Source: Epiperipatus broadwayi (Eukaryota > Onychophora > Udeonychophora > Euonychophora > Peripatidae). Taken from it: a stretch of DNA of 64,000 nt. The notes beneath the pieces were generated by a model, which ran no database searches, was not told the origin of the DNA, and saw only the letters and a program-made list of their open reading frames with translations. How positions within the stretch are numbered: position 1 is the first letter of the stretch; every line of letters begins with the position of its first letter. Positions 55,053 to 64,000 of this stretch are shown here, piece after piece. The position numbers were made by a program, and so were the translations under genes. The stretch is taken from positions 5,827,845 through 5,891,844 of the forward strand of contig JAQFVV010000027.1 in NCBI GenBank assembly GCA_028023455.1. Reading direction: 5' to 3'.

Positions 55053-56509
55053 GTATGATGCTAGTGCAGAGGGATTATTATTTTCTAAATAGAATTAAAC
55101 TGTATTTTGTTTTTAATAATATGATTGGAAATGTTTTCATCAACAGTTATTTTTCCATACCAAAATAATAATAATAATAATAAGCTAGCTACATTGGACA
55201 CAAGTAAGCCTATAATGAAGATAGTCCAATATAAATTAAAACCTTACAAAGAAAGAAAAGCTTATTTTTGGAATTTTATAAGATAGCTACTCACAAAGAG
55301 ATATGAAGTGATTCTAAACAGAAGGTAAATTTACTCTTGACTTCAATTTAGATCTTTAATTCTGTTGTATTATGCATGAATTGGACAGAAAGTTATTACT
55401 GAATATCCTTTACATTGGTATCATTATGATGATGGAAAAGTCTCCCAAAATATTACCAAGTATATAAGAAAATAATATCTGATTCTATAAGCTCCTAGCA
55501 TAAAGTTTGCTAAACCATTCTGCTGGATTGGTGCTTTATGAGCTTCTACGATGGGAATTGTACATAGTAGTATTCACAACCTCCACTGTACATTAAATGG
55601 TTATCTTTTTTTAGTGCTTAATAAAAACAATAATGTAACATGTTATTGGTAACAATAGATGTGGTCAAGAGTATTCGGGAGAAAAAAATTACTTTTGTAT
55701 CACGGAACAATTTGCTAGGTATGGAATGGAAAAAAAATACTACGATTTAAAAATATCTGTCTTGAAATAAGGTTTCAGTTGTATGAAATATGTTAACGCT
55801 CACATAAATATATATATATCTGTATTTCTGTCTGTATATGTAAAATGTCAAATGCCTAAAGCTAAAGCAGCCAATCAAATAAATTGTTACATTTTGATTT
55901 ACAAGTGCCATACTTACTCCACCCAAAACTTTGACACCGTCCATTTCATATAAATAGAGCAATGATTACCACTAACCATTTATTAAACTAGAGATTGTCT
56001 CTAGCACAGATTTAAACTTTAAACCTCAGTTAAAGATTAATATATCTGATTTTTTTAATTAAACGCACGCACATGGTGTTATTCACATTTCTTTGTCCCT
56101 AATGTAATATCTTTATAAATATATTAATTAACCTCAATATTACCAGATATTCTTTTAAAGTCGTCTATAAAAAGAATATGTGATGTTGTTATGGAGGTTA
56201 TTTAAGATGTTTATAAACCATTATAATAAACTAGGTAACTAAAGATATCACTAATCAATGGTTTCCCTACCAAGGCAGAATTCTCAAGTACAAAGGAACA
56301 ATGTAAAACATATATATTCTATTCTAACTACCCATAATTCCGACTCTCAATCCAATTACCTTTAATATCGAAAGAACTTTTAATAAGTTAATAGCTTCAG
56401 AATTGTAAATATTTATAAAAAAAGTTTCTTTAATTTTTGTCTTTATTTATTTCTTTTCAAAGAAGACAACTTTAATCTGTTCAAACATAATTTTATAATC
56501 TTTATTTAG
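55053..56509. other. No gene recognised (within LRRC46-like intron 1)
   Basis: AT-rich, with an (AAT)n tract near 55165. Nothing recognised. Confidence 0.45.
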
Positions 56510-56862
56510 TCCATGGGTATACAAAATTTATGCGGAAGAAGCTACTGAAAATTCCTAGTGAGTTGTATGTAAACTAATACAAGTTCGTCAATAAATGAAA
56601 AAGTACAGAATGAACCCATCTATAGTTTGACTTGAACCGCATATAAGCATTCAGTTTATTGTTGTATTACAATGCAGAATATGAATTATATTTATATTAA
56701 TGTAGTTTCAGGACAATTATATGCTATTCTGAAGTCACTATAACTAATCACAGGGAAGGGCTGATCCTCATATTTAACAACCTCTGAATATTAATATTCT
56801 TCAAGAAGTATAATAACTACTCTTTCTTATTGCATTGCCAAATGTATATCATATAATATTAA
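56510..56862. repeat. Inverted copy of a ~220 bp repeat flanking family E
   Basis: TTATGCGGAAGAAGCTACTG, ACTAATACAAGTTCGTCAAT and ATATGCTATTCTGAAGTCAC are matched in inverted orientation at 57100-57345 and 57400-57610. Confidence 0.65.
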
Positions 56863-56872
56863 ATCATCCATG

Positions 56873-57057
56873 CACTTTACTACTGATACATAATGTTTTA
56901 TTTACCACCCTCTTTTACAGTTTCGATTGCCCCAGCAATCTTCTTCAGAACTTTATATCTCCTAACCTCAACTGAAGAAGATTGCTGGTGCAATAGAAAC
57001 TGTAAAAGAGGGTGGTAAATAAAGAATTGTGTAACAGTAGTAAAGTGCATGGATGAT
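56873..57057. mobile_element. Family E foldback with two hairpin modules
   Basis: Arms 56873-56957 and 56970-57057 are inverted. The minus-strand module at 56948-56920 is CUGAAGA-A, GAUUGC/GCAAUC stem, GAAAC, UGUA. The + strand module at 56972-57000 has one stem pair lost (CAAUAGAAAC). ATAATATTAA (56863-56872) and ACAATATTAA (57058-57067) are a likely 10 bp target duplication with one mismatch. Confidence 0.7.
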
Positions 57058-57067
57058 ACAATATTAA

Positions 57068-57610
57068 TATTCATTTAATAGATGTAATTACAATTTGTGA
57101 TAGCTGAAATATAGATGAAATTTGTGTGGAAACGAAAACACCCGGCAAGTTATTTGTAAACTAATGCATAGTTGTCCTGAAAATATGTTAATATATAATT
57201 CATGCTCTGTATTGTATCATAGCAATAAACTGAATGTTATATATGATTCTGTACTTCTTCGTTTATTGATGGACTTATATTAGTTTACATATAGATTGCT
57301 AGGGGTTTTCAGTAGCCTATGTATAAATGTTATCTATATTTGAACTATCCCAAATTATATTGACATCTTTTAACTGAAGCCTAATTTAATATTCAGGGGT
57401 TGTTAAATAGGTGCTATCCTTTCGATCAGTTATAGTGACTTCAGAATAGCATATACTTGTTCTGAATTTAAGTTATGCTCTGCATTGTAGTACATCAGTA
57501 AATTTAACGCTGTACTTTTTTGTTTATTGACAGAGTTTTATTAGCTTTCATATAGCGCGCTGGGGGTTTTCAGTAGCTTCCGCATAAATTTCATCTATAT
57601 TTGAGCTATT
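57068..57610. repeat. Two tandem copies of the ~220 bp repeat
   Basis: GATGGACTTATATTAGTTTA...TGCTAGGGGTTTTCAGTAGC and GACAGAGTTTTATTAGCTTT...CGCTGGGGGTTTTCAGTAGC mark the ends of two units. Both are inverted relative to 56510-56862. Confidence 0.65.
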
Positions 57611-59924
57611 ACAAATTATATTTTCTTGGGTATATAATTGAGAACTAGGATTTATTTTTTGCTTATATGAACTTTAACTCTACTTCAGTCCATATATAAT
57701 AATTTTGTACTTAAACAACGAATAATGTAATATATATATATACAAATGCAAAAACTATTATGAGCAAAGCTTTATTAACATAAACAATACTGTAGTTCCC
57801 AGCATGCTTTTGACTGATAATCGTTACAAAAGTAGCAAAGCTTGTAACAGAGGTGAGCGGATAATATCGTTTAAATGCTAAAAAATTAGCATATTGTTTG
57901 CATAGTGACTTAATTGGTTAAAGAAAGCCACTTTTCGGAAAGGGGAATGCAGGATTCTTTCCTATTGATGGCATTATTGCCCTTAGAAATCATTTCAAGC
58001 CTCCTTGAACTTTCGCTCGGCATCGTTGCGTTCCAAATAAACAACACCGAAACGCGGGCTCGAATCGATTGCCATAATTAGTGAAACGCTTGAAAAAAAA
58101 CATTTAGCATGCGAATGTGTTTTTATCTTGTTATACATGTATTTATGCTGAGCCAATCAGTTGGATAGGTTAGCTAGAGATTCACCATAGTAAACAGATG
58201 ACACAAAGAACTCTGGTAATTTGAGGATGAAGATCCGGTGGTAGTCTATCTTTCAAATTATTGATTAACCATACAAAAGAGGAGGAGTGCGGAATCCAAC
58301 TCGATAACATGGAATGATAATTTTATGGATCAAATGAGTGATTTTGGGTATATAGGAAAGGGATAACCAAGGTTTATCATTGGTTGTTGGGAGTCACATT
58401 TTATAATAGAAGTTTTTAACAATTTGAATGAGAGATGAAAACTTAAATCCAATATTGAAATAGTATGGTCTGCTTTTCAGATCCTCGGGATCCTCGTTTC
58501 ACCTTTTCTCACCTATTTCCTACCTCATACCTTGGTTTGAACCCCAATCTATCGTAGTGTGTCTGCAATACGCTTATATAAGGAAAATTCCGCCTAATTT
58601 TAAACCACGAGTACAATGCTCGTATTATATATATAAGTCATTCCCAAATAAATAAAAGATTATAGATTATGTATATGTTCACATAATTTTGATTTATTAA
58701 AAAGTAGGTTATATAAGTCGTAATTGCGCACACACTCATTTAGTAAATATTCGTTTAGTAAATAGATTGAAATATTGCAATTTAAAAGTAAAATAACTTT
58801 CGTTTAATTTAATAAAAGTTATCCCAAATATTTCTTTAAAATAAATGAGGGACAATAGTTTAATTAGTTAATATTATATAAGTTTATCTAAAAACAGCAG
58901 ATGTCCACTTAAGGTTTTCTTTAATTAGTAAAAGTAATTTTTAATTAAATCTAGTTTGTAATCCGAATGTCGACAGGGAAATTAACTAAAGAAATTAATT
59001 AATGTTGAATTCCTTTAGACATTCGGATAGATTTAATTACAGCTGATAAGTCCGATATATTTTTGTAATGCTCCAGGGCAGTTCTATTGTTAAAGTTTAC
59101 TATAAAAAGAAGGGTTTTCTTTTGTCCTGGAGTTTTTTTCTTCTAATGTTTCTAAGAGAAATCATTCTGAGTTCTATTCTAGTAATTCATAAATCTTGAC
59201 ATGACAGAGTAGAGTGCGAGAAGACTATTTCTCTTCGGAATGGTCATCTGCTGTCATAGGCCATCGGAAGTTATCACACAGGGAACCCCGGAACTGCTGC
59301 TGCTGCTGCCAAAAATATGAACATTTCCAGATTTTGCTGTTAAATTATATAAAAACCTGCCGACCATCAATCTACCTAAATGCTTCTCCAGAGGTAACCC
59401 TAAATTAACCCAAGAGCTCTTGTGATAACTAACATGCTACAGCTATTTAAAATTGTTTTCCTTATATTTCACATAACTTCATTATGTATTTCTTTATCGT
59501 GTTAATATAATATAATCAACAGTTTTGCTCTATCCTTGGGTTAATATTTTCTATTTATAAAGCTTTTTTTTATTTTATTATGATAATGTGTCAGAATCGT
59601 CTTTGACCGAGTGAACTATTCCCTTTATTGAAAGTAAGACGCCGCTATTAAGGCATATTTTAAATTTATAATTTTCCAATTTTATTATCTTGCAAATGAC
59701 TTGTTTGAGGGCAATTCTATTCTTTAATATATAATATAATCACATAGTTTAAAATCTACATGTTATTGATTTTAATCTAATATGAGAGTATGTGCGAGGT
59801 CAATGATTGAATGTGTCCCCTAATGCATGATTGCGTATATAAATCTGTACTTACTTTTCAAACCCGCAAGCATGCATTTTCCTATTTTAATTACCGTGTT
59901 CTACTTCAATTATAAAGTTCATCA
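57611..59924. other. No gene recognised (within LRRC46-like intron 1)
   Basis: The part at 57770-58560 is less AT-rich but has no recognisable coding content. ATCCGAATGTC at 58960 and GACATTCGGAT at 59020 form an 11 bp inverted pair. A (CTG)n tract at 59297-59310 lies in an unrecognised short ORF (59214-59408). Confidence 0.45.
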
Positions 59925-60240
59925 TTGACGTCGAGAATGTGCGGACCCTTTTAAATGAATTTCGGGGAATTTGATTGGGCATTTCTCTTAATCCGAGTAA
60001 AACCCATTCAGTATGTTTTATATACACTAGTCTCATATTGCTGGTAAATGAATTGGTTGTTGAGACCGCTTTGTTTTATTTTTCCAAGGATTCTTTACAC
60101 GGCAAAGTCCATTCTTTTCGCTTATTGCAAGTTTCCAGGCAGAGAGTGTCCCAAATGACACCCCTGGGAATTAAACGCAATCGTCACACAGTCGCTAAGT
60201 TTCGGCTGTTCATAAAATACTTTCCTACGGGTTAGCGGCG
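59925..60240 (+). mobile_element. Jockey/CR1-group LINE reverse-transcriptase relic
   Basis: The + strand reads DVENVRTLLNEFRGI, stop, LGISLNPSKTHSVCF, then SFRLLQVSRQRVSQMTPLGI and HTVAKFRLFIKYFPTG. The Leu-Asn-Pro-Ser-Lys-Thr block follows the Asp-Asp box in jockey-group reverse transcriptases; the later segments match the thumb region that precedes EYCSPVW. At least two frameshifts. It is a different LINE group from the RTE copies elsewhere in the window. Confidence 0.6.
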
Positions 60241-61504
60241 AGATGCCCTCCGTAATTATTCCGGATCTTCAATATTGTTTTATTTTATATTTATTTTACA
60301 AAGCATCTGTGACTTAAACGTGTCACACCCTCCAACTTTAATAAATTCATTATCAGCAATACTGACCTCCCAATGCAACTCTATTATTATTATTCTCAAA
60401 TAAATGCTTTGATCACATTCCCACTTTGTTGCTTAGTAAGCTTTTGTCCGTGCTATTCTCGAAATCAATAAATATGTTAGAACACTTAATTTCAAATATT
60501 TTCTTAAACTTGTATAATTACTCAAAGCACCTCGCACATGTTCCTATCTCTTCAAGCACATTATCGTAATGCTATTAGCCCGAGGAATAGAATATATCAC
60601 TTTGCTTTAAAACCTTTTGTCATTTATTGAAATTAATGCCAATAATTATTTAATACGCGTCCCTGTCTCATATAAGCAGACAGTGGCGTTATATATATAA
60701 TTTATATGAATAAATTTTGTGAAATTATTTAAAACTAAATTTGATCTCTTATTTTATTTGATTCCTATCACTGTCTCGGTCTATATATATATATATTTTC
60801 TGTATTTCTTTTGTAAATCCATAGACGTTAATTAGCCACCCAAGCTTCTTTTAGTATAGAGTCTTTTGTTTCTCCCTGACCACCAGGCACCGGTCAAAGG
60901 TTATACTAGTAATGGCATCAGATGCGTTATCACATAGATGGCACTGTGAAATTTGGACTTTAGATTCAAACTTAGTATATCTAGAAGGCAACCCCTCCTA
61001 GAATGTTCAGTTTCATGTCTGGGGTTTGAATTCTGCAGTGTGTTAGCGAGATAGACGATTCTGACTGTTACAATATTAAAAACTGCAGGAATGATATTTC
61101 TATTAATTTTCTCTGTTGTATTATTTATTAAATTATTTTGAATAACATCCTTCTCTCCTTCTATTTTTTTATTACCAAACATTGTGATTTCTCCTTAACA
61201 CCTTATAAAAAGATAATTTATAGATAAAGAAATAAAATCATATTTTTATAGTAATATTATTATAATTTCTATTAAACCAAATACACTTTATCAAATTATC
61301 AGAATAACCAATTCTAAAAAGTCTTTATAAATTTTTTTTTTTTGAGACAAGGCTATATTTTTAGAATTATTTAATTTCTTATTTTATAACAAAAACTTAT
61401 TAAAACAATTATGAATCACTGATTGATAGTATTCAGGTCTAATAATAGGTTTTAAATCTTTACTTTTAAAAGAAAGACTATACACCAAACAATTATCAAT
61501 AGAT
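60241..61504. other. No gene recognised (within LRRC46-like intron 1)
   Basis: AT-rich; (TA)n tract at 60783-60798. The minus-strand ORF at 60901-61182 has no recognisable content. Confidence 0.45.
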
Positions 61505-61770
61505 AACTTTTAGATAAATGCTGGCTTTGTGTTAGTATTTTTAGAGCTAGTGTCTGAAGCTACCCTAGCGCCTCTCTGAGGAGTGCCAAAGCACAAAACC
61601 ATGGTCAGAGGTTTGGGGGGGGGGGGTTCCTGACAGAGATATTTTAAATGCTTTCTCTGGTTAAGCATTTATCACAAAGCTTGTTGAGCAATTGGCAAAT
61701 GCTCATTTTTTATAACTTACAAGCTTAAGAGAATTGGGTCATGGGATCTATGACTCTTATTTTGGCTTAT
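61505..61770. mobile_element. Family G, single arm
   Basis: Shares AGATATTTTAAATGCTTTCT, AAGCATTTATCACAAAGCTT, TGAGCAATTGGC and AAGCTTAAGAGAATTGGGTC with 43330-43570. A 12-base G run stands at 61615-61626 where the other copy has CCCCACCCCCAC. Confidence 0.7.
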
Positions 61771-62646
61771 TATTTTTTTAATCTTTTATCTATATTACTA
61801 TATAAATGTGAAAGTTTGTTTGTTTGTAACTTTATAACTTAATAAACATTTCAGCAATCTTAAAGAATCTTGCATGATTTTTTCTTTTTTTGTATAGAAT
61901 TTTGCTAGCATCTAGCACTCGAACTTCTTGTGAACTCTCGAGCAGTAATGTGATATGTCTTTTTTTTATTATTATTCCTTAGTAACAAAATGGCCAGCTG
62001 TGTTTTTGTGAAAAATTATTATCTGTGCAGGATTAACTAAAAAAGTTTTTTATGTAAAACGAATTGACATCTTTTTTACTCATCATTTAAATGATTGGAT
62101 TCAGTAAACAAAATTGTTTTATCACAAAACGAAACAATTATGGCTAATGTCATATCTGATTTTGCCTTAAGAAGTGGATTATTCCAGATTTCTTGCCTGA
62201 TTGGCTAGCACCCAGTTGCTATCCAGTGGGTTAAATCCTTCATTGGGTTCGTGCTCTGAATCCAAGTGTTCTCATTAAGGTAGGGGATCTGACAATAAAT
62301 AGCCTTTTTGGAGGCAAGGCAGAGAGCGTTACCTTCTGTCAACCTGAACGTACTCCCCAGCGAACACAACAGCTTTACTAAATATTTCCAACTCTCTTGT
62401 AATATAAATCATTCTCTACAAGATTAACAACTCTCTGTTGTGTTTGATCAAAATCTTTTATATCAAAATATGGTGACGATAAAACATTTCAATTATATAA
62501 TGCTAGGACTCTAAACCTATTTATGGAACAAATCTAAATACATTACTATAATTTACAAGTTAAATTCACAATGAATCATTTAAATGAACTTGAAAGTAAT
62601 ACTTACCTTCTGTTATATCATTACCTGTAAAAAGTAGAAAATAAAA
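61771..62646. other. No gene recognised (within LRRC46-like intron 1)
   Basis: Unassigned; a T-rich stretch at 61968-61978. Confidence 0.4.
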
Positions 62647-62787
62647 TTTCAGCTTTCATAATGTTAATATTATGTGACCAAAAATAAAAGTGTAGAATTC
62701 TCATATTTCCTAAAGTCACTGAATATTTTGAATCGTGAGTTTTTATTTTTGGTCGTAAATATTAAAAATATTATGAAAGCTGAAGTT
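62647..62787. repeat. Small foldback, ~45 bp arms
   Basis: TTTCAGCTTTCATAATGTTA, then GTGACCAAAAATAAAA, recur inverted as TTTTTATTTTTGGTC and AATATTATGAAAGCTGAA at 62739-62787. Confidence 0.7.
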
Positions 62788-62893
62788 TGGTTGTTTTTTT
62801 TTTTACCTGTTTAGTACATTTATAAGAATAAAAACATTTTAAAAAATTACATTTTTTATTTTTAATATAAAACATATAATTGAATATTTTTAG

Positions 62894-63002
62894 GGTATCT
62901 TATTTGATGCTAATGACACACCTGCGCTTGGATAGAGAAAATATTTCACAAATCGATAATCTTGAATGTTTTAGTAATATGACTAATCTGTATTTGCAAC
63001 AT
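62894..63002 (+). CDS. LRRC46: LRRC46-like, second coding exon (first leucine-rich repeat)
   Basis: The acceptor ATTTTTAG ends at 62893 and a consensus donor GTAAGT starts at 63003. The 109 bp exon adds one base to a split codon, then reads VSYLMLMTHLRLDRENISQI, DNLECFSNMTNLYLQH. The pattern L-x-L-x-x-x-x-I-x-x-I-x-N-L-x-x-x-x-x-L-x-x-L-Y-L-Q is a leucine-rich repeat of the type in LRRC46 and related ciliary LRR proteins. The Leu-Arg-Leu-Asp-Arg-Glu string and the Leu-Tyr-Leu-Gln end at a splice site are the family features I rely on. The exon ends in phase 0; the remaining repeats must lie beyond 64000. Dynein-associated LRR relatives are the alternative identity. Confidence 0.75.
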
Positions 63003-63080
63003 GTAAGTACATTTGTAATAATTAATCAGAAAAAACTAATAATAATAGATTATATCAAAGCGATCATTAATTCTATTTAA

Positions 63081-63618
63081 CACAGTAGCAAACTATCCAT
63101 ACAGTAATGCCACTCAGTTCAGGTCATAGTAATCAATGGACACAAGAAGGTTTGTGCATAAAATATACTGCCTACTCATCCACTATATCCAGATAAAATC
63201 TCTAACTTGTGGCTTTCATCAGTGAAGTCTTGTATCTGAGAGCACTGCATCTAGATCTTAGAATCTAATGTAGCTCTCCAGTTGCTATCTTTTATCTATT
63301 TAGTTAAGTATAAAGCTTTGAGTCTAAGATTAAAATACAATAACATTTTCAATCCATGCTCATTCACTTGCATAGTTATATAGATCTGAATCCAGTTCAG
63401 TATCTATACATTTTGGTGTCTTTGGTTTATTCAAAACAACAGTCAGCCTCATTCTATAAACAGGATTGGTACACAACCATTAAAACATCACATGATCACT
63501 ATTTCCTATATTTACACAAACTGTTAAAACAGTAGCAAACTCTCCTTACCATACAGTATTGTTACCTAGTATAAGTCTCAGTAATCAATGGATGCAAGAA
63601 AGTTTGTGCAAAAAAACC
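63081..63618 (-). mobile_element. Family A, head-to-tail partial dimer
   Basis: AACAGTAGCAAACT-type unit starts lie at 63084 and 63529, a period of 445 bp in the same orientation. The first unit is complete but diverged, and its hammerhead-like core (minus strand, about 63185-63230) is degraded. The second stops after about 90 bp, as in the dimer at 14196-14743. Confidence 0.7.
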
Positions 63619-63749
63619 CTTTCTAGTGTTTAGTCATTCATACTCTTATTCTTCTCCTTTACTTTATTTGCATTTCTTTATATATTCATATATATTGCTT
63701 ATAATAACTCTTTTCATATACACTTTAATGCAAAAATTTTTTTTAATAA

Positions 63750-64000
63750 AACTTCTTTATTTCCCTGACAATTTCAGCTGTCCAGCAGTCTTCATCAGAG
63801 CTTTCTCAATTTCCTCTACCTTATTTTTCTGACAGTTTCAACTGTCCAGCAGTCTTCATCAGAGCTTGCTCAATTTTCTCTAAAGCTCTGATGAAGACTG
63901 CTGGACAGTCAAAATGGATACCTTATTTTCCTGACAGTTTCAACTATCCAGCAGTCTTCATCAGAGCTTTCTCAATTTTCTCTACCTTAAAAGGTTGAGG
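63750..64000. repeat. Family F array with four hairpin modules
   Basis: CUGAUGA-A, stem GACUG/CAGUU (or GACUGC/GCAGUC-like), GAAAC, U and GUC occurs on the minus strand at 63798-63771 (GAAAU), 63862-63835 and 63964-63937, and on the + strand at 63888-63915 (CAAAA). Units are separated by TTTCTCAATTTTCTCTACCTTA. The array runs off the window. Confidence 0.7.

Noticed and set aside
55920-55950. Minus-strand ATG followed by nine codons (MDGVKVLGG) and a GTAAGT donor
   Set aside because: Only 27 bp, no acceptor or second exon, and antisense inside the LRRC46-like intron; too weak to call.
63003-63080. Continuation of the ORF beyond the LRRC46-like exon
   Set aside because: GTAAGT at 63003 is a strong donor and the residues after it lose the leucine-rich pattern.

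Overview
The window looks like intergenic and intronic DNA from a repeat-rich, AT-rich invertebrate animal genome. No gene runs uninterrupted through it. Almost all recognisable sequence is mobile-element debris: RTE-like LINE fragments, tRNA-derived SINEs, foldback elements, a mariner relic and a hAT derivative. Only a few short exon-like segments look like host coding sequence. TTAGGG-like repeats near 23.4-23.6 kb argue against most insects. A cilia/flagella gene (LRRC46-like) fits an animal with motile cilia or flagellate sperm. I cannot fix the phylum.

Host gene candidates. The best supported is an LRRC46-like gene on the + strand. Its first coding exon is 54173-54246 and its second is 62894-63002, joined in compatible phase across an 8.6 kb repeat-filled intron; the gene continues past the right edge. 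To its left, 47012-47059 (minus strand) may be the first coding exon of a divergent neighbour. Between the two lies a stretch with CRE half-sites and an X-box-like half-site that could be a shared promoter. A second minus-strand start exon (19101-19178) encodes an N-terminal membrane anchor. A compact TATA-ORF-poly(A) block lies at 33676-34013.

Layout. 0-12 kb: a 1.4 kb element with terminal inverted repeats, the first family-A foldback, two RTE LINE tails, the 810 bp family-B foldback, and another A copy. 12.6-13.3 kb: a 138 bp minisatellite. 14-17 kb: an A dimer abutting the longest LINE copy (endonuclease plus partial reverse transcriptase, minus strand). 19-21 kb: a LINE tail split by an A insertion with a 12 bp target duplication, then a decayed B copy. 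23-25 kb: telomere-like tandem repeats and a CpG-rich block. 28-32 kb: LINE copies of two families. 32-46 kb: foldbacks, SINEs, a mariner relic and LINE tails. 48-50 kb: a hAT derivative and two foldbacks. 54-64 kb: LRRC46-like exons with A, E, G and F repeats.

The most interesting signal is a hammerhead-ribozyme-like core (CUGAUGA ... GAAAC ... GUC, flanked by a UCCUCA/UGGGGA stem). It recurs in most copies of family A. A is a non-autonomous element of about 445 bp units arranged head-to-tail or inverted, with 11-16 bp target duplications. Three other repeat families (B, E, F) carry a related module, CTGANGAAG-stem-GAAAC, with different but self-complementary stems. This points to a set of non-autonomous, Penelope-like or retrozyme-like elements that share a catalytic-RNA-like hairpin.
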